Shown in pieces: positions 48,841 through 57,778 of a stretch of DNA of 64,000 nt. The position numbers and the translations under genes were made by a program. Location of the stretch: assembly GCF_016863555.1 (NCBI RefSeq), contig NZ_BOPC01000027.1:62001-126000 (forward strand), read 5' to 3'. The first letter of the stretch is position 1. Each line of letters starts with the position of its first letter. This stretch comes from Micromonospora qiuiae. GTDB taxonomy: Bacteria > Actinomycetota > Actinomycetes > Mycobacteriales > Micromonosporaceae. The notes beneath the pieces are model-generated. The model ran no database searches. It was not told where the DNA came from and saw nothing but the letters and a program-made list of their open reading frames with translations.

Positions 48841-51171
48841 GTGTCGCGAGAGGACGTCGAGCGGGCTGCCGCCGCGTGGTCGCCCGAGCGGGACCGGGCC
48901 GGCCGGGTGGGATTGCTCGGCGCCGGTGTGGTCGTCGCCGTCGAGGTGCTCTGGCTGGCGCTGGACCTGCCCGCGAAGGCCATGGTCAGTGATGCCGCCG
49001 CGGTGTCGATGGCGGGTTGGGCCGGGCTGGCCTGCGTCGGGGCGGCGCGCCGGCACTCGGCGTCGCTACGCCGGTTCTGGCTGCTGCTCGCGGCCACGAT
49101 GGCGCTCGCGTCGGCCGGACGGGCACTCTGGGCGGTCCAGCGGCTGCTCGGCGAGGACCTGCCGCACACGCTGCCGGTCGGGCTGATCTTCGCGGCCAGC
49201 CTGCTCACCGGCACTACGGCCATTCTCTGCGCGATCACCGCCCCGCGCACCGGGCTGCGTCGCGCCCGGACCCTGCTCGACGGGGTGATCGTCGGGCTGG
49301 CGCTGATCCCGGTCGGCTGGGTGCTCATCTTCCGCATGGCCACCCTGGCGGACCTCGACGAGCCGCTGCGCACCGCCGCACTGCTCTACCCGATGTTCGA
49401 CCTGATGCAGCTGACCATCCTGGTCGCGGTGATCGCCGCCGGCCGGCCGGTGTGGCGTGCGCTGACGCTGCTGGCCGTGAGCCTGTCCGTGAGCACGGTG
49501 GCTGACGCGATCTACGTGTCCTGGGTGGCCGCGGGCACCTACCAGCTCGGCACGATGGTCGACGTGCTCTGGCCGGTGAGCTACCTGCTGATCGGTGTGG
49601 CGACCCGACTGCCTCCGCCGCGACACCTCGACCGCGCCGAGGAGACCGGCGAGTGGCCGCTGCCGTCCAGGTGGCGGGTGGCGCTGCCGTACCTGCCGGT
49701 GGGTGGGGCGATCGGGGCGACCCTGCTGGCCCGCGAGCCCGGCGGCCACACCCCGCTGCCGGTTTTCCTGGCGATGATGGCGCTGCTGGCGGCGCTGGCG
49801 CTGCGGCAGGGCCTGGCGGCCAACGAGAATCTGCGCCTGGTGGCCCGGCTGCGCCAGCTCGCCTATGTCGACCAGCTCACCGGGCTGCCCAACCGGTTGG
49901 CGTTCACCCGCCGGCTGCGGGCCGCCCTGGGCGGGGCGAACCCGGTGGCCGTGCTGCTGCTGGATCTCGACGGGTTCAAGCAGGTCAACGACCGGTTCGG
50001 GCACTCCACGGGGGACACCCTGCTGACCGGGCTGTCCCGCCGGATGCGCCGGGCGGTCGCCGACGACGGCCTGATCGCCCGGATCGGGGGAGACGAGTTC
50101 GCCGTGCTGGTCACCGGCGATCGAACGGCCGCGCCGGAGCGGCTGGCGGAACGGCTGCTGGCGGCGCTGCATCCGTCGGCCGGGGAGGAGGTCGTCGGGG
50201 TGCACCCGTCGGCGAGCATCGGCATCGCTGAGTACGGCCCGCAGCACATCTCGTACGAGGATCTGCTGCGCGACGCCGACATCGCGATGTACGCGGCGAA
50301 GGCGGCCGGCAAGTCGGCGTACCGGCGGTGCACACCGGGCCTGCGGGAGTCGGCGGTGGGCCGGGCGGAGCTGATCGCCGACCTGCGACGGGCGGTCGAC
50401 GAGGGGCAGCTCCACCTGGAGTTCCAGCCGATCGTGGACCTGGCCACCGGGGCGGTACGCAGCGCGGAGGCGCTGGTGCGGTGGCGGCACCCGCAGCTGG
50501 GCATGCTCAGCCCGGCGCGGTTCCTGCCGCTGGCCGAGGAGACCGGGCTGATCCTGCCGATCGACCGGTGGGTGATCCACGAGGCGTGCCGGGCTGCGGC
50601 CACCTGGCAGGACCGCATCCCGTCCGCGACGGTGGCGGTGAACATCGCCGCGTCGCACCTGCGCCGGCCGGACCTGATCGCCACGGTCACCGAGGCCACC
50701 GCCGGAGCCGGCCTGGCGCCGCGCGCGTTGACCCTGGAGCTGACCGAGTCGGCGCTGATCGAGGGCAGCGACGCGGTGCTCGATCGGCTCAGCCAGCTGC
50801 GCGAGCTGGGCATCCGCATCGCCATCGACGACTTCGGCACCGGGTATTCGTCGCTGAGCTACCTGCACCGGATCCCGGCCACCGAGCTGAAGATCGACCG
50901 GTCGTTCGTGGCCCGGGTCGCCGAGGACAACCGGGCGTACGCGACGGTGGAGATGGTGACCCGGCTGGCCGGCGCGTTCGACTTGGCTGTGGTGGCCGAG
51001 GGGGTGGAGACCGACCGGCAGCACGACGCGGTGGCCGCGATCGGCTGCGTGCAGGGGCAGGGCTTCCGGTACGGGCGCCCCGCCGCGCTGGGTGAGCTGC
51101 GTACCGTTCTGGCCCGGCGCCGCCCGACCGGGGTGACCGACGTCGCAGAATCGGACTTGACCCTCACGTAA
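48841..51171 (+). CDS. Membrane GGDEF-EAL protein (cyclic-di-GMP turnover)
   Basis: The 776-residue protein has an N-terminal membrane region of about eight helices (residues 20-320), a GGDEF domain with DLDGFKQVNDRFGH and an intact RIGGDEF near 417, and an EAL domain with EALVRW near 543, DDFGTGYSSLSYL and AEGVET. Both active sites look intact, so it could make and break cyclic-di-GMP; one domain often dominates. In actinomycetes this messenger controls development. The GTG at 48841 is chosen because a GGAG site lies about nine bases upstream; an ATG at 48718 would add a poorly supported extension. Confidence 0.9.
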   Translation: MSREDVERAAAAWSPERDRAGRVGLLGAGVVVAVEVLWLALDLPAKAMVSDAAAVSMAGWAGLACVGAARRHSASLRRFWLLLAATMALASAGRALWAVQRLLGEDLPHTLPVGLIFAASLLTGTTAILCAITAPRTGLRRARTLLDGVIVGLALIPVGWVLIFRMATLADLDEPLRTAALLYPMFDLMQLTILVAVIAAGRPVWRALTLLAVSLSVSTVADAIYVSWVAAGTYQLGTMVDVLWPVSYLLIGVATRLPPPRHLDRAEETGEWPLPSRWRVALPYLPVGGAIGATLLAREPGGHTPLPVFLAMMALLAALALRQGLAANENLRLVARLRQLAYVDQLTGLPNRLAFTRRLRAALGGANPVAVLLLDLDGFKQVNDRFGHSTGDTLLTGLSRRMRRAVADDGLIARIGGDEFAVLVTGDRTAAPERLAERLLAALHPSAGEEVVGVHPSASIGIAEYGPQHISYEDLLRDADIAMYAAKAAGKSAYRRCTPGLRESAVGRAELIADLRRAVDEGQLHLEFQPIVDLATGAVRSAEALVRWRHPQLGMLSPARFLPLAEETGLILPIDRWVIHEACRAAATWQDRIPSATVAVNIAASHLRRPDLIATVTEATAGAGLAPRALTLELTESALIEGSDAVLDRLSQLRELGIRIAIDDFGTGYSSLSYLHRIPATELKIDRSFVARVAEDNRAYATVEMVTRLAGAFDLAVVAEGVETDRQHDAVAAIGCVQGQGFRYGRPAALGELRTVLARRRPTGVTDVAESDLTLT

Positions 51172-51187
51172 CGGCAGGCGGGACCGT
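51157..51187 (+). promoter_or_regulatory. Possible MerR-type promoter of the tipA-like gene
   Basis: TTGACC (51157-51162) followed by CTCACGTAACG recalls one arm of MerR/TipA operators, and GACCGT lies 19 bases on, the wide spacing MerR activators need. The second arm is poorly matched. The -35 lies within the end of the GGDEF-EAL gene. Confidence 0.35.
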
Positions 51188-51210
51188 GGTTCCCAGGAAG
51201 GGAGGGAACC

Positions 51211-51969
51211 ATGGCCTACACGGTGGGGCAGGTGGCCCGGCTGGCCGGCGTGACGATCCGGACGTTGCACCACTACGACGGGATCGGGCTGCTGTCGCCG
51301 AGCGGGCGCACCGCTGCGGGATACCGCCGCTACGACGACGCGGACCTGGAACGGCTGCAACTGATCCGGCACTACCGCGAGCTGGGGTTCCCGCTGGAGG
51401 AGATCGCCGTGATCCTCGACGACCCGGCGAGTGACCCGGCCGCGCACCTGCGCCGCCAGCACGAGTTGCTGACGGTACGGATCAAGCGGTTGCAGGAGAT
51501 GGTCGCGGCGATCGAGTTTGCGATGGAGGCGAGCAAGTTGGACATCCGACTCACCCCGCAGGAGCGCTTCGAGGTTTTCGGCGACTTCGATCCCGAGGCG
51601 CACGCCGAGGAGGCGGAGCAGCGCTGGGGCGGCACCGAGGCGTACCGGGAGTCGAACCGGCGGGCGTCGCGCTACACCAAGGAGGACTGGCAGCAGATCA
51701 AGGCCGAGACCGAGGACTGGGGGCGGCGGATCGTCGCCCTGCTGGCCTCAGGCGTGCCGGCGGACAGCCCGGCGGCGATGGAACTGGCCGAGGAGCACCG
51801 GCAGCAGATCAGCCGTTGGTTCTACGAGTGCTCGTACGAGATCCACACCGGGCTGGCCGACATGTACCTCGCCGACGAGCGGTTCCTGCGGCACTACGAG
51901 GCGATGGCGCCGGGGCTGGGCGCGTACCTGCACGAGGCGATCCACGCCAACGCGATCACCCGCGCCTGA
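51211..51969 (+). CDS. MerR-family regulator of TipAL type
   Basis: The 252-residue protein has a MerR DNA-binding domain (YTVGQVARLAGVTIRTLHHY, then GRTAAGYRRYDDADLERLQ), a coiled-coil dimerisation helix (about 80-110) and a TipAS-type effector domain (EAHAEEAEQRWGGTEAYRES and IHTGLADMYLADERFLRHYE). TipAL proteins bind thiopeptide and other drugs and switch on resistance or transport genes, including their own. Length matches TipAL (253). The ribosome site GGAAGGGAGGG is strong. No target other than itself is obvious nearby. Confidence 0.92.
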   Translation: MAYTVGQVARLAGVTIRTLHHYDGIGLLSPSGRTAAGYRRYDDADLERLQLIRHYRELGFPLEEIAVILDDPASDPAAHLRRQHELLTVRIKRLQEMVAAIEFAMEASKLDIRLTPQERFEVFGDFDPEAHAEEAEQRWGGTEAYRESNRRASRYTKEDWQQIKAETEDWGRRIVALLASGVPADSPAAMELAEEHRQQISRWFYECSYEIHTGLADMYLADERFLRHYEAMAPGLGAYLHEAIHANAITRA

Positions 51970-52113
51970 CGGGTCGCGGGATGGCTGTCACTCCCCCGAT
52001 CGGGTAATTCTTGCCGGGTTGGCCGTGTCCATCGCGGTGCCCGCTGCCGTTAACACTGTGACACCCCCACCTGGTGGCCTGCGGTTGGTGGCATGCGCGG
52101 CGAAGGAGTCGGC

Positions 52114-53310
52114 GTGGCGAGGACTGATTCGACGGGTTCGACATGGCGGTACCGGTGGGCGTGCCGGCAGAACGAGCGCCGGCTGCGGCTGTTCCGCAGC
52201 GACGAGGCAGCCTGGCGGCGGCGCGACGACGAACTCCGCCGCCTGCGTACGCTCGCCGAGCAGTGCCACGGTTCGGCGGCGGCCGGCGACGGCCTTCCGC
52301 TGGAGCTGGCCGGAGACGAAATCGTGCTGCGGGTGGTGCCGGCCGCCCAGCTGGTGGAGGTGCGGCACACCGCCGTGCTGCCCGCGCCCGAGCTGGCCGT
52401 CGACGCGCAGACCGGCCGGCTGCGGCACCGGCTGCCCGACGGGGTCCGGGTCACCGACGCCGGCATGGCGGTGATCACCAACCGCCGGCTGGTGCTGCTC
52501 GGCGGTCGGGGCCGGCGGGACTGGGCGTACGGGCGGATGAGCGGCCTCGCCCACGACCCGCAGGCCCCCGTCACGCTGATCCAGGTGCTGGACCGGCGGC
52601 GTGTCTCCGGGGTGCTGCTGCCCGCCAAGGCGGCGGCTGAGTTCCGCTTCGTGCTCACCCTGGCCTTCGCCGACGCCATCGAACAGCGGGACGCCGTCAT
52701 CGCCCAGCTCGACGAACTGGCGGCCGAACACGCCAAGAACCGTCCGTGCCGGCCGGGTATCGCCACGCCCGGCCAGGCCCGGCTGTCGGCGCTGATCCCC
52801 GGCGGTCGACGCACCGCGATGGTCGCCGCCGGGCTGGCCGTGGCGGTGCCGCTCGTGCTGGCCAACGTCGGCCCGTCGGATCCGACCGGCCGGGAGACCG
52901 CGGTCGCCGCCATTCCCGCGACGGCCGTGACCGCCTCGAAGGCGGTGACCGGGAACACGTCGCCGGCACCGGCCATGGGCACCTCGCGCGAACCGGCCAC
53001 GGGCGCCTCGAAGGCGTCGAAGGTGTCGGAGGTGCCCCGCGCCATCGGCGCGGCCACGCCGCAGCCGGCCGGCCCGACCGACGAGCCGCGCTGCGGCGCC
53101 CCGGCCAACCCGTTCGGGTACGGCTTCTGCGGCGGCGACAAGATCCGCGAGCCGGCCAGCGAAGTGTGCGACCACTTCGACTGCGTACCCGGGTTCTGGG
53201 AGGGCCGGGGCTACCTGGTGGAGTGCGCCAACGGCAAGGTCAGCCTGGCCGGTGGCAGCCCGCGGGCGTGCGGCCGGCACGGCGGCGTGCGCCGCATCGT
53301 GCTGGCCTGA
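52114..53310 (+). CDS. Single-pass membrane protein: PH-like domain inside, Cys-rich DUF3761-like domain outside
   Basis: The 398-residue protein has a helical start, a PH/GRAM-like segment (about 95-150, MAVITNRRLVLLGGRGRRDW), one membrane helix (about 232-254, AMVAAGLAVAVPLVLANVG), an Ala/Thr/Ser linker and a Cys-rich end with about seven Cys: CGAPANPFGYGFCGG, CDHFDCVPGFWEGRGYLVEC and SPRACGRHGGVRR. The last part resembles DUF3761-type secreted modules. The GTG at 52114 has GAAGGAG five bases upstream; an ATG at 52093 precedes that site and is less likely. Function is unknown. Confidence 0.75.
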   Translation: MARTDSTGSTWRYRWACRQNERRLRLFRSDEAAWRRRDDELRRLRTLAEQCHGSAAAGDGLPLELAGDEIVLRVVPAAQLVEVRHTAVLPAPELAVDAQTGRLRHRLPDGVRVTDAGMAVITNRRLVLLGGRGRRDWAYGRMSGLAHDPQAPVTLIQVLDRRRVSGVLLPAKAAAEFRFVLTLAFADAIEQRDAVIAQLDELAAEHAKNRPCRPGIATPGQARLSALIPGGRRTAMVAAGLAVAVPLVLANVGPSDPTGRETAVAAIPATAVTASKAVTGNTSPAPAMGTSREPATGASKASKVSEVPRAIGAATPQPAGPTDEPRCGAPANPFGYGFCGGDKIREPASEVCDHFDCVPGFWEGRGYLVECANGKVSLAGGSPRACGRHGGVRRIVLA

Positions 53311-53360
53311 ACGCACGTGCCACCCCGGCGAGTCGGGGATGGACCGGCCTGGTGTGATGG

Positions 53361-54641
53361 ATGGCCATGGGAGTCGCCGAGGTCAACCAGACCATCGACG
53401 CCGTGTGGCGGATCGAGTCCGGGCGGGTGATCGCCGCCCTGGCCGGGCTGGTCCGCGATGTCGGCTGGGCCGAGGAACTGGCGCAGGACGCGCTGGTCGC
53501 CGCGCTGGAGCAGTGGCCGCAGGTCGGCGTACCGGCCAACCCGGGCGCCTGGCTGACCACGGTCGGCAAGCGCCGCGCGATCGACGGGATCCGCCGCCGG
53601 CAGGTGCAGGACCGCAAGGTCGCCGAACTCGGCCGCGACCTCGGCGAGGAGACGTTCACGCCGGACTTCGACGCGGCCTTCGAGGAGCGGATCGAGGACG
53701 ACCTGCTCCGGTTGGTCTTCACCGCCTGCCATCCGGTGCTGACCCCGCAGGCCCGGGCGGCCCTGACCCTGCGGATGGCCGGTGGGCTGAAGACCGAGGA
53801 GATCGCGCGGGCGTTCCTGGTGCCCGAGCCCACCATGGCGCAGCGGATCACCCGGGCCAAGAAGACCCTCAGCGAGGCGAAGGTGCCGTTCGAGGTGCCC
53901 GACGCGGCCGAGCGGGAGAAGCGGCTGGCCAGCGTGCTGGAGGTCACCTACCTCATCTTCAACGAGGGGTACGCGGCGACCGCCGGGGACGACTGGCTGC
54001 GCCCGGCGCTCTGTGAGGACGCGCTGCGTTTGGCCCGGATGCTCCAGACACTGATGCCGAACGAGCCGGAGGTGCACGGGCTGGCCGCGCTGCTGGAGAT
54101 CCAGGCGTCCCGCACCAGGGCGCGCACCGACGCCGACGGGGAGCCGGTGCTGTTGCTGGAACAGGACCGGCGGCGCTGGGACCAGCTGCTCATCCGCCGG
54201 GGCCGGACGGCGTTGGACCGGGCCCGCGCGACAGGTGACCAGGCCGGCCCGTACACCCTCCAGGCGGAGATCGCGGCCTGCCACGCGCGGGCGCGTACCC
54301 CCGAGGAGACGGACTGGGCGCGGATCGCGGCCAGCTACGCGGAGCTGGCCCGGGTCACGCCGTCGCCGGTGGTGGAGCTGAACCGGGCGGTGGCGGTTTC
54401 CTTCGCCGACGGCCCGGCCGCCGGTCTGGCCCTGGCCCGCCCGCTGGCCGACGAGCCGGCGCTGGCCCGCTACCACCTGCTGCCCGCCGTGCTCGGTGAC
54501 CTGCTGGCCAGGCTCGGCCGCTACGCCGAGGCCGCCGCCGAGTTCACCCGCGCGGCCGAGCTGACCGGCAACGTCCGGGAACGGACGCTGCTGCGGGAGC
54601 GGGCCGCCGACTGTGCCGCCGGGCTGCCGCCGAGGCGCTGA
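53361..54641 (+). CDS. ECF42-type RNA polymerase sigma factor with TPR-like C-terminal domain
   Basis: The 426-residue protein has sigma region 2 (about 10-80, VGWAEELAQDALVAALEQWP and PGAWLTTVGKRRAIDGIRRR) and region 4 (about 120-175, LTLRMAGGLKTEEIARAFLV and PTMAQRITRAKK). An extension of some 240 residues of helical repeats follows, with the family signature LEVTYLIFNEGYAATAG. This extension defines ECF42 and is needed for activity; no anti-sigma factor is expected or seen. The partner DGPF gene follows behind a matching promoter. ATG codons at 53361 and 53367 are both possible starts. Confidence 0.93.
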   Translation: MAMGVAEVNQTIDAVWRIESGRVIAALAGLVRDVGWAEELAQDALVAALEQWPQVGVPANPGAWLTTVGKRRAIDGIRRRQVQDRKVAELGRDLGEETFTPDFDAAFEERIEDDLLRLVFTACHPVLTPQARAALTLRMAGGLKTEEIARAFLVPEPTMAQRITRAKKTLSEAKVPFEVPDAAEREKRLASVLEVTYLIFNEGYAATAGDDWLRPALCEDALRLARMLQTLMPNEPEVHGLAALLEIQASRTRARTDADGEPVLLLEQDRRRWDQLLIRRGRTALDRARATGDQAGPYTLQAEIAACHARARTPEETDWARIAASYAELARVTPSPVVELNRAVAVSFADGPAAGLALARPLADEPALARYHLLPAVLGDLLARLGRYAEAAAEFTRAAELTGNVRERTLLRERAADCAAGLPPRR

Positions 54642-54670
54642 AAAATTTCTGCGAAAAAAACTGGCCGGCA

Positions 54671-54699
54671 TGTCGAATCCCGGTCGGGTCGCTCGACGC
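54671..54699 (+). promoter_or_regulatory. ECF42-type promoter in front of the DGPF gene
   Basis: TGTCGA at 54671-54676 is followed, 17 bases later, by CGACGC at 54694. ECF42 sigma factors are known to recognise TGTCGA with a CGA(T/C) -10 element, so the sigma factor probably drives the adjacent gene directly. The preceding AT-rich stretch (54642-54662) is unusual for this genome. Confidence 0.6.
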
Positions 54700-54782
54700 G
54701 TCAGTGAAGGCCGGTCGAACAACCGGCACGGCAGACCGGCGACCGGCCGGCGAACGAGATCAGATGGAAGGAATCCGATCAG

Positions 54783-55157
54783 ATGCGTTTCATGCTCATG
54801 CACAAGCTGGACGAGAACAAGCCCGAGCTGTGGCAGCCCGACGAGGCCTTCATCGCCCGGATGGGTGCCTTCATCGCCGAGGCGAACCAGGCCGGCGTGC
54901 TGCTCGCCGGTGAAGGGCTGCGCCCGAGCAGCGTGGACGCCGGCCGGATCACCGTCACCGATGGCAAGAAGACGGTGACCGACGGGCCGTTCGCCGAAAC
55001 CAAGGAGCTGATCGCCGGGTTCGCCCTGCTTCAGGTGCGGGACAAGGCGGAGGCGATGCAGTGGGGCCAGCGCTTCGTCGACGTCTTCATCGAGTCCGGC
55101 CACGACCTGGAGGTCGACGTCCGCCGGGTCACCGAGATGGAAGACCTGGCCGGTTAG
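54783..55157 (+). CDS. DGPF-domain (YCII-related) protein, ECF42 partner
   Basis: The 124-residue protein has MRFMLMHKLDENKPELWQPD, a central TVTDGKKTVTDGPFAETKEL containing the DGPF motif, and a ferredoxin-like fold end. DGPF proteins are the conserved neighbours and targets of ECF42 sigma factors; their biochemical role is not settled. The ATG has AAGGA about ten bases upstream. A strong hairpin follows. Confidence 0.93.
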   Translation: MRFMLMHKLDENKPELWQPDEAFIARMGAFIAEANQAGVLLAGEGLRPSSVDAGRITVTDGKKTVTDGPFAETKELIAGFALLQVRDKAEAMQWGQRFVDVFIESGHDLEVDVRRVTEMEDLAG

Positions 55158-55193
55158 CGCCGAGGCGATCGGGCTGCCACGGATGAACCGGAT

Positions 55194-55226
55194 GAACCGC
55201 CGCCGCGCACCCCGCGGCGGCGGTTC
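55194..55226. terminator. Strong hairpin terminator after the DGPF gene
   Basis: A perfect 14-base stem, GAACCGCCGCCGCG with CGCGGCGGCGGTTC, encloses a 5-base loop. Confidence 0.7.
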
Positions 55227-55307
55227 GCCCGTGGTGCGGCGGTCGGGCCGGCCGTGACCGGGTGAACAGCGCATACGCTCGCGTGGGGGCGTCTGCGCAG
55301 GCAGGGC

Positions 55308-55313
55308 TATCTT
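55308..55313 (+). promoter_or_regulatory. -10 box of the MFS exporter gene, leaderless
   Basis: TATCTT ends 6 bases before the ATG at 55320, with no ribosome site. Confidence 0.5.
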
Positions 55314-55319
55314 GGCCGG

Positions 55320-56543
55320 ATGTCGAAGACTGCCGCGCCGGCCGCGTCGTCGCCGGAGCGGTTCGCCGCACCCACCGGTCGGGCCGCCCTCGGGCTGCTG
55401 GTGCTGCTCGGCAGCCTCACCGCGATCGGGCCGCTGTCGCTGGACACCTACCTGCCGGCGCTGCCCGAGATGACCCGTGACCTGGCGGCCAGCCAGGCGC
55501 AGATCCAGCTCTCCCTGACCACCTGCCTGGTCGGCATGGCCCTCGGGCAACTCGTCACCGGCCCGCTCAGCGACCGGTGGGGACGGCGGCGTCCGGTGCT
55601 GGTCGGCGTCGGCGCGTACGCCCTGTTGTCGCTGGTCTGCGCGCTGGCCCCGTCCGCGCCGGCCCTCGCCGCGGCGCGTTTCTTCCAGGGCTTCGCCGGC
55701 GGCATGGGCACGGTCGTCGCCCGCGCCGTCGTCCGTGACCTCTACGCCGGCCGCGCCGCCGCGAAGTACTTCTCCCGGCTCGTGCTGGTTTTCGGCCTCG
55801 CCCCGATGGCCGCCCCCGCCCTCGGCGGTCTGATCCTGCGCCTCGGTGACTGGCGCGGCATCTTCGTCGCCCTCACCGTCGTCGGTGCCCTGCTCGCCGT
55901 CGCCGTCGCGTGGCGGCTACCGGAAACGCTGCCGGCCACCCGGCGGGCCACCGGCGGTCTCGCCGCGACCGCCGCCGGCCGCAGCCTGCTCACCGACCGC
56001 GTCTACCTCGGGTACGCGCTGACCCAGGGCCTCGCCTTCGCCGGACTCTTCGGCTACCTCTCCGGCTCCTCGTTCGTCCTGCAGGACGTCTTCGGTCTCT
56101 CCGTCGGCGCGTTCACCCTGGTCTTCGGCGTCAACGCCCTCGCCTTCGTCGCCGTCGGCCAACTCAACGCCCGGCTGCTCGACCGGTACGACCCCCGCCC
56201 GCTGCTCGTCGTCGGTCTCGTTGTCGGCCTGCTCGCCGGCCTCGGTGTGGTCGCCGGGGCGTTGCTCGACGCCCCAGCGCTGGTGATCGTCGCGTTGTTC
56301 GTCCTCATCGGCTCGCTGGGGCTGGTGATGCCCAACGGCACCGCCCTGGCCCTGGACCGGCACGCCGCCCACGCCGGCACCGCCGCGGCGCTGCTCGGCG
56401 GTATCCAGGCCGTGGTCGCGGCCGGCGCCGCGCCGCTGGTCGGCCTCGCCGGAGAGGGCAGCGCCCTGCCGATGGCCGTGGTGATGTCCGGCGCGGCGGC
56501 CGGATCGCTGCTCATGCTGCTCACCCTGGCCCGCCACCGCTGA
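55320..56543 (+). CDS. Bcr/CflA-type multidrug exporter (MFS, DHA1)
   Basis: The 407-residue protein has twelve membrane helices. The DHA1 signatures are SLDTYLPALPEM in helix 1, GPLSDRWGRRRPVL in the first cytoplasmic loop and motif C-like GLAPMAAPALGG in helix 5. The wording matches the Bcr/CflA group (chloramphenicol, bicyclomycin and similar drugs), proton-driven efflux across the cytoplasmic membrane. It is expressed from a leaderless promoter. It ends one base before the convergent DivIVA-like gene. Confidence 0.9.
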   Translation: MSKTAAPAASSPERFAAPTGRAALGLLVLLGSLTAIGPLSLDTYLPALPEMTRDLAASQAQIQLSLTTCLVGMALGQLVTGPLSDRWGRRRPVLVGVGAYALLSLVCALAPSAPALAAARFFQGFAGGMGTVVARAVVRDLYAGRAAAKYFSRLVLVFGLAPMAAPALGGLILRLGDWRGIFVALTVVGALLAVAVAWRLPETLPATRRATGGLAATAAGRSLLTDRVYLGYALTQGLAFAGLFGYLSGSSFVLQDVFGLSVGAFTLVFGVNALAFVAVGQLNARLLDRYDPRPLLVVGLVVGLLAGLGVVAGALLDAPALVIVALFVLIGSLGLVMPNGTALALDRHAAHAGTAAALLGGIQAVVAAGAAPLVGLAGEGSALPMAVVMSGAAAGSLLMLLTLARHR

Positions 56544-56544
56544 C

Positions 56545-57027
56545 TCAACCCGGATCTTCGCCGCCCAGGGCTGCCGACAGCCGCTCCAGATACGCGTCGA
56601 CCTCGGCGATGTCGTACCCGCGCAAGGCAATGGGCAGCGCCGCGCGGGCCGTGTCGAGCTGCGTCCTGACCACCCTGCGTTGCGTCGGCACGTCGGTGGC
56701 GAGCGCGTTCTGCCCCAGCCCGACCAACTCGTCCACTTGGCGCTTGTCGTAGCCGCGCAGCGCGGTGGCGAAGGCCACCTCGAAGTCCGCCCGGGGATTT
56801 TCCCGGGTGCCCGTGAACCGGTGACCGAGGGGAGCATCGATGGCCGGGCCACGGGCCGGCATCGGCTTGAGCCAGCGCAGGAGGGCCCCGCCGCCCAGGG
56901 CCAGCGCGGCCCCGGCGAGGGCGGCCCTCGCGGCGCTGGGTGAATCCCTGCCCAGCAGCAGGAACAGGCCGAGCGCGAGCAGCACGACGCCGAACGCCAG
57001 GGGACGCCGATCCCGATTCGACTGCAC
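56545..57027 (-). CDS. Membrane protein with DivIVA-like motifs
   Basis: The 160-residue protein has two adjacent membrane helices (about 10-28 and 33-55) and a soluble end with two short motifs ALRGYDKRQVDELVGLG and ALRGYDIAEVDAYLERL. RGYD-x2-(Q/E)VD-x-(L/Y) is the start signature of DivIVA-domain proteins, which recognise curved membranes, but the long coiled coil is missing. The GTG at 57027 is chosen because GAGGGG lies about five bases upstream. It could be a small polar-growth or envelope protein. Confidence 0.75.
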   Translation of the reverse strand: MQSNRDRRPLAFGVVLLALGLFLLLGRDSPSAARAALAGAALALGGGALLRWLKPMPARGPAIDAPLGHRFTGTRENPRADFEVAFATALRGYDKRQVDELVGLGQNALATDVPTQRRVVRTQLDTARAALPIALRGYDIAEVDAYLERLSAALGGEDPG

Positions 57028-57184
57028 AGCGACCCCTCGATGTCGTGAGACTGCTGCGCAGAGCATGACACGCCGGTGCCTAACTTGGCACGGCCCGCGT
57101 CCTGGCGGCTCGCACCGGCCAGCGGGGCTGCCCGGCACCGGCCGCCGGTGGTGTGCTCCGGTCGCGACCTGGCCGTTTCGCCGG

Positions 57185-57586
57185 TCAGGCCGCGCCGAAG
57201 CCGGGAACGGTGATGGTGCCGTCGGCCGCCAGGGGAAGGCCAGGGTTCCAGGCGACCTCCCAGAGGTGGCCGTCCGGGTCGGCGAAGTAGCCGGCGTACC
57301 CGCCGTACGACGTCTCGCGGGCCGGCTGGGTGATCTGCGCTCCCGCCTCGGCCGCCGCGGTCAGCATTCGATTCACCTCGTCGCGCTCGCGCACGTTGTG
57401 CGCCAGCGTGATTCCGGTGAACCTGCCCGCGCCAGCGTCCTCGACCCCGGCGTCCGCAGCCAGCGACTCCCGCGCCCACAGTACGACGGCGAGCCCGCCG
57501 GCCTGGAAGAACACGGTCCGCTCGACCTCCTGGCCGCGCCAGCCGAGCCGCTCGTAGAAGGCCCGGGACCGGGCCAGGTCGGTCAC
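57185..57586 (-). CDS. VOC-family (glyoxalase/bleomycin-resistance-like) protein
   Basis: The 133-residue protein has the VOC pattern: LARSRAFYERLGW, VFFQAGGLAVVLWARE, GGYAGYFADPDGHLWEVAWNP and a C-terminal strand. These small metal-binding dimers act as isomerases, dioxygenases or drug-binding proteins. The start is GTG at 57586, but the conserved first strand (LITLGVTDL) runs on in frame upstream without a start codon, while an ATG with MEQRII lies in another frame at 57,622. A one-base shift near 57,610 would join them. It may be a sequencing error or slight damage to the N-terminus. Confidence 0.8.
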   Translation of the reverse strand: MTDLARSRAFYERLGWRGQEVERTVFFQAGGLAVVLWARESLAADAGVEDAGAGRFTGITLAHNVRERDEVNRMLTAAAEAGAQITQPARETSYGGYAGYFADPDGHLWEVAWNPGLPLAADGTITVPGFGAA

Positions 57587-57707
57587 GCCGAGTGTGATCA
57601 GATGATCCGCTGCTCCATCCCGACAAGTATCCTGCCAAGAATTTTGTCGGTGGCGCTGTGGTTAGCGTCAGCGCTGCCGCGCCCGGTCCTCACCCGTGTT
57701 TGTGGCC

Positions 57708-57778
57708 GCTTTGCTCTGCTTCAACCTACGCAACGGTTTGCCGCCGAAGCCGTTGCGCCGGTTGAAGCAGAGCAAAGC
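57708..57778. repeat. Very long near-perfect hairpin
   Basis: GCTTTGCTCTGCTTCAACC (57708-57726) pairs perfectly with 57760-57778. After a 2x2 internal mismatch, CGCAACGG (57729-57736) pairs with CCGTTGCG (57750-57757) around a 13-base loop. It stands in a gene-free spacer between the VOC start and the end of the reductase gene. It could be a terminator, a structured RNA or a REP/MITE-type element. Confidence 0.8.
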
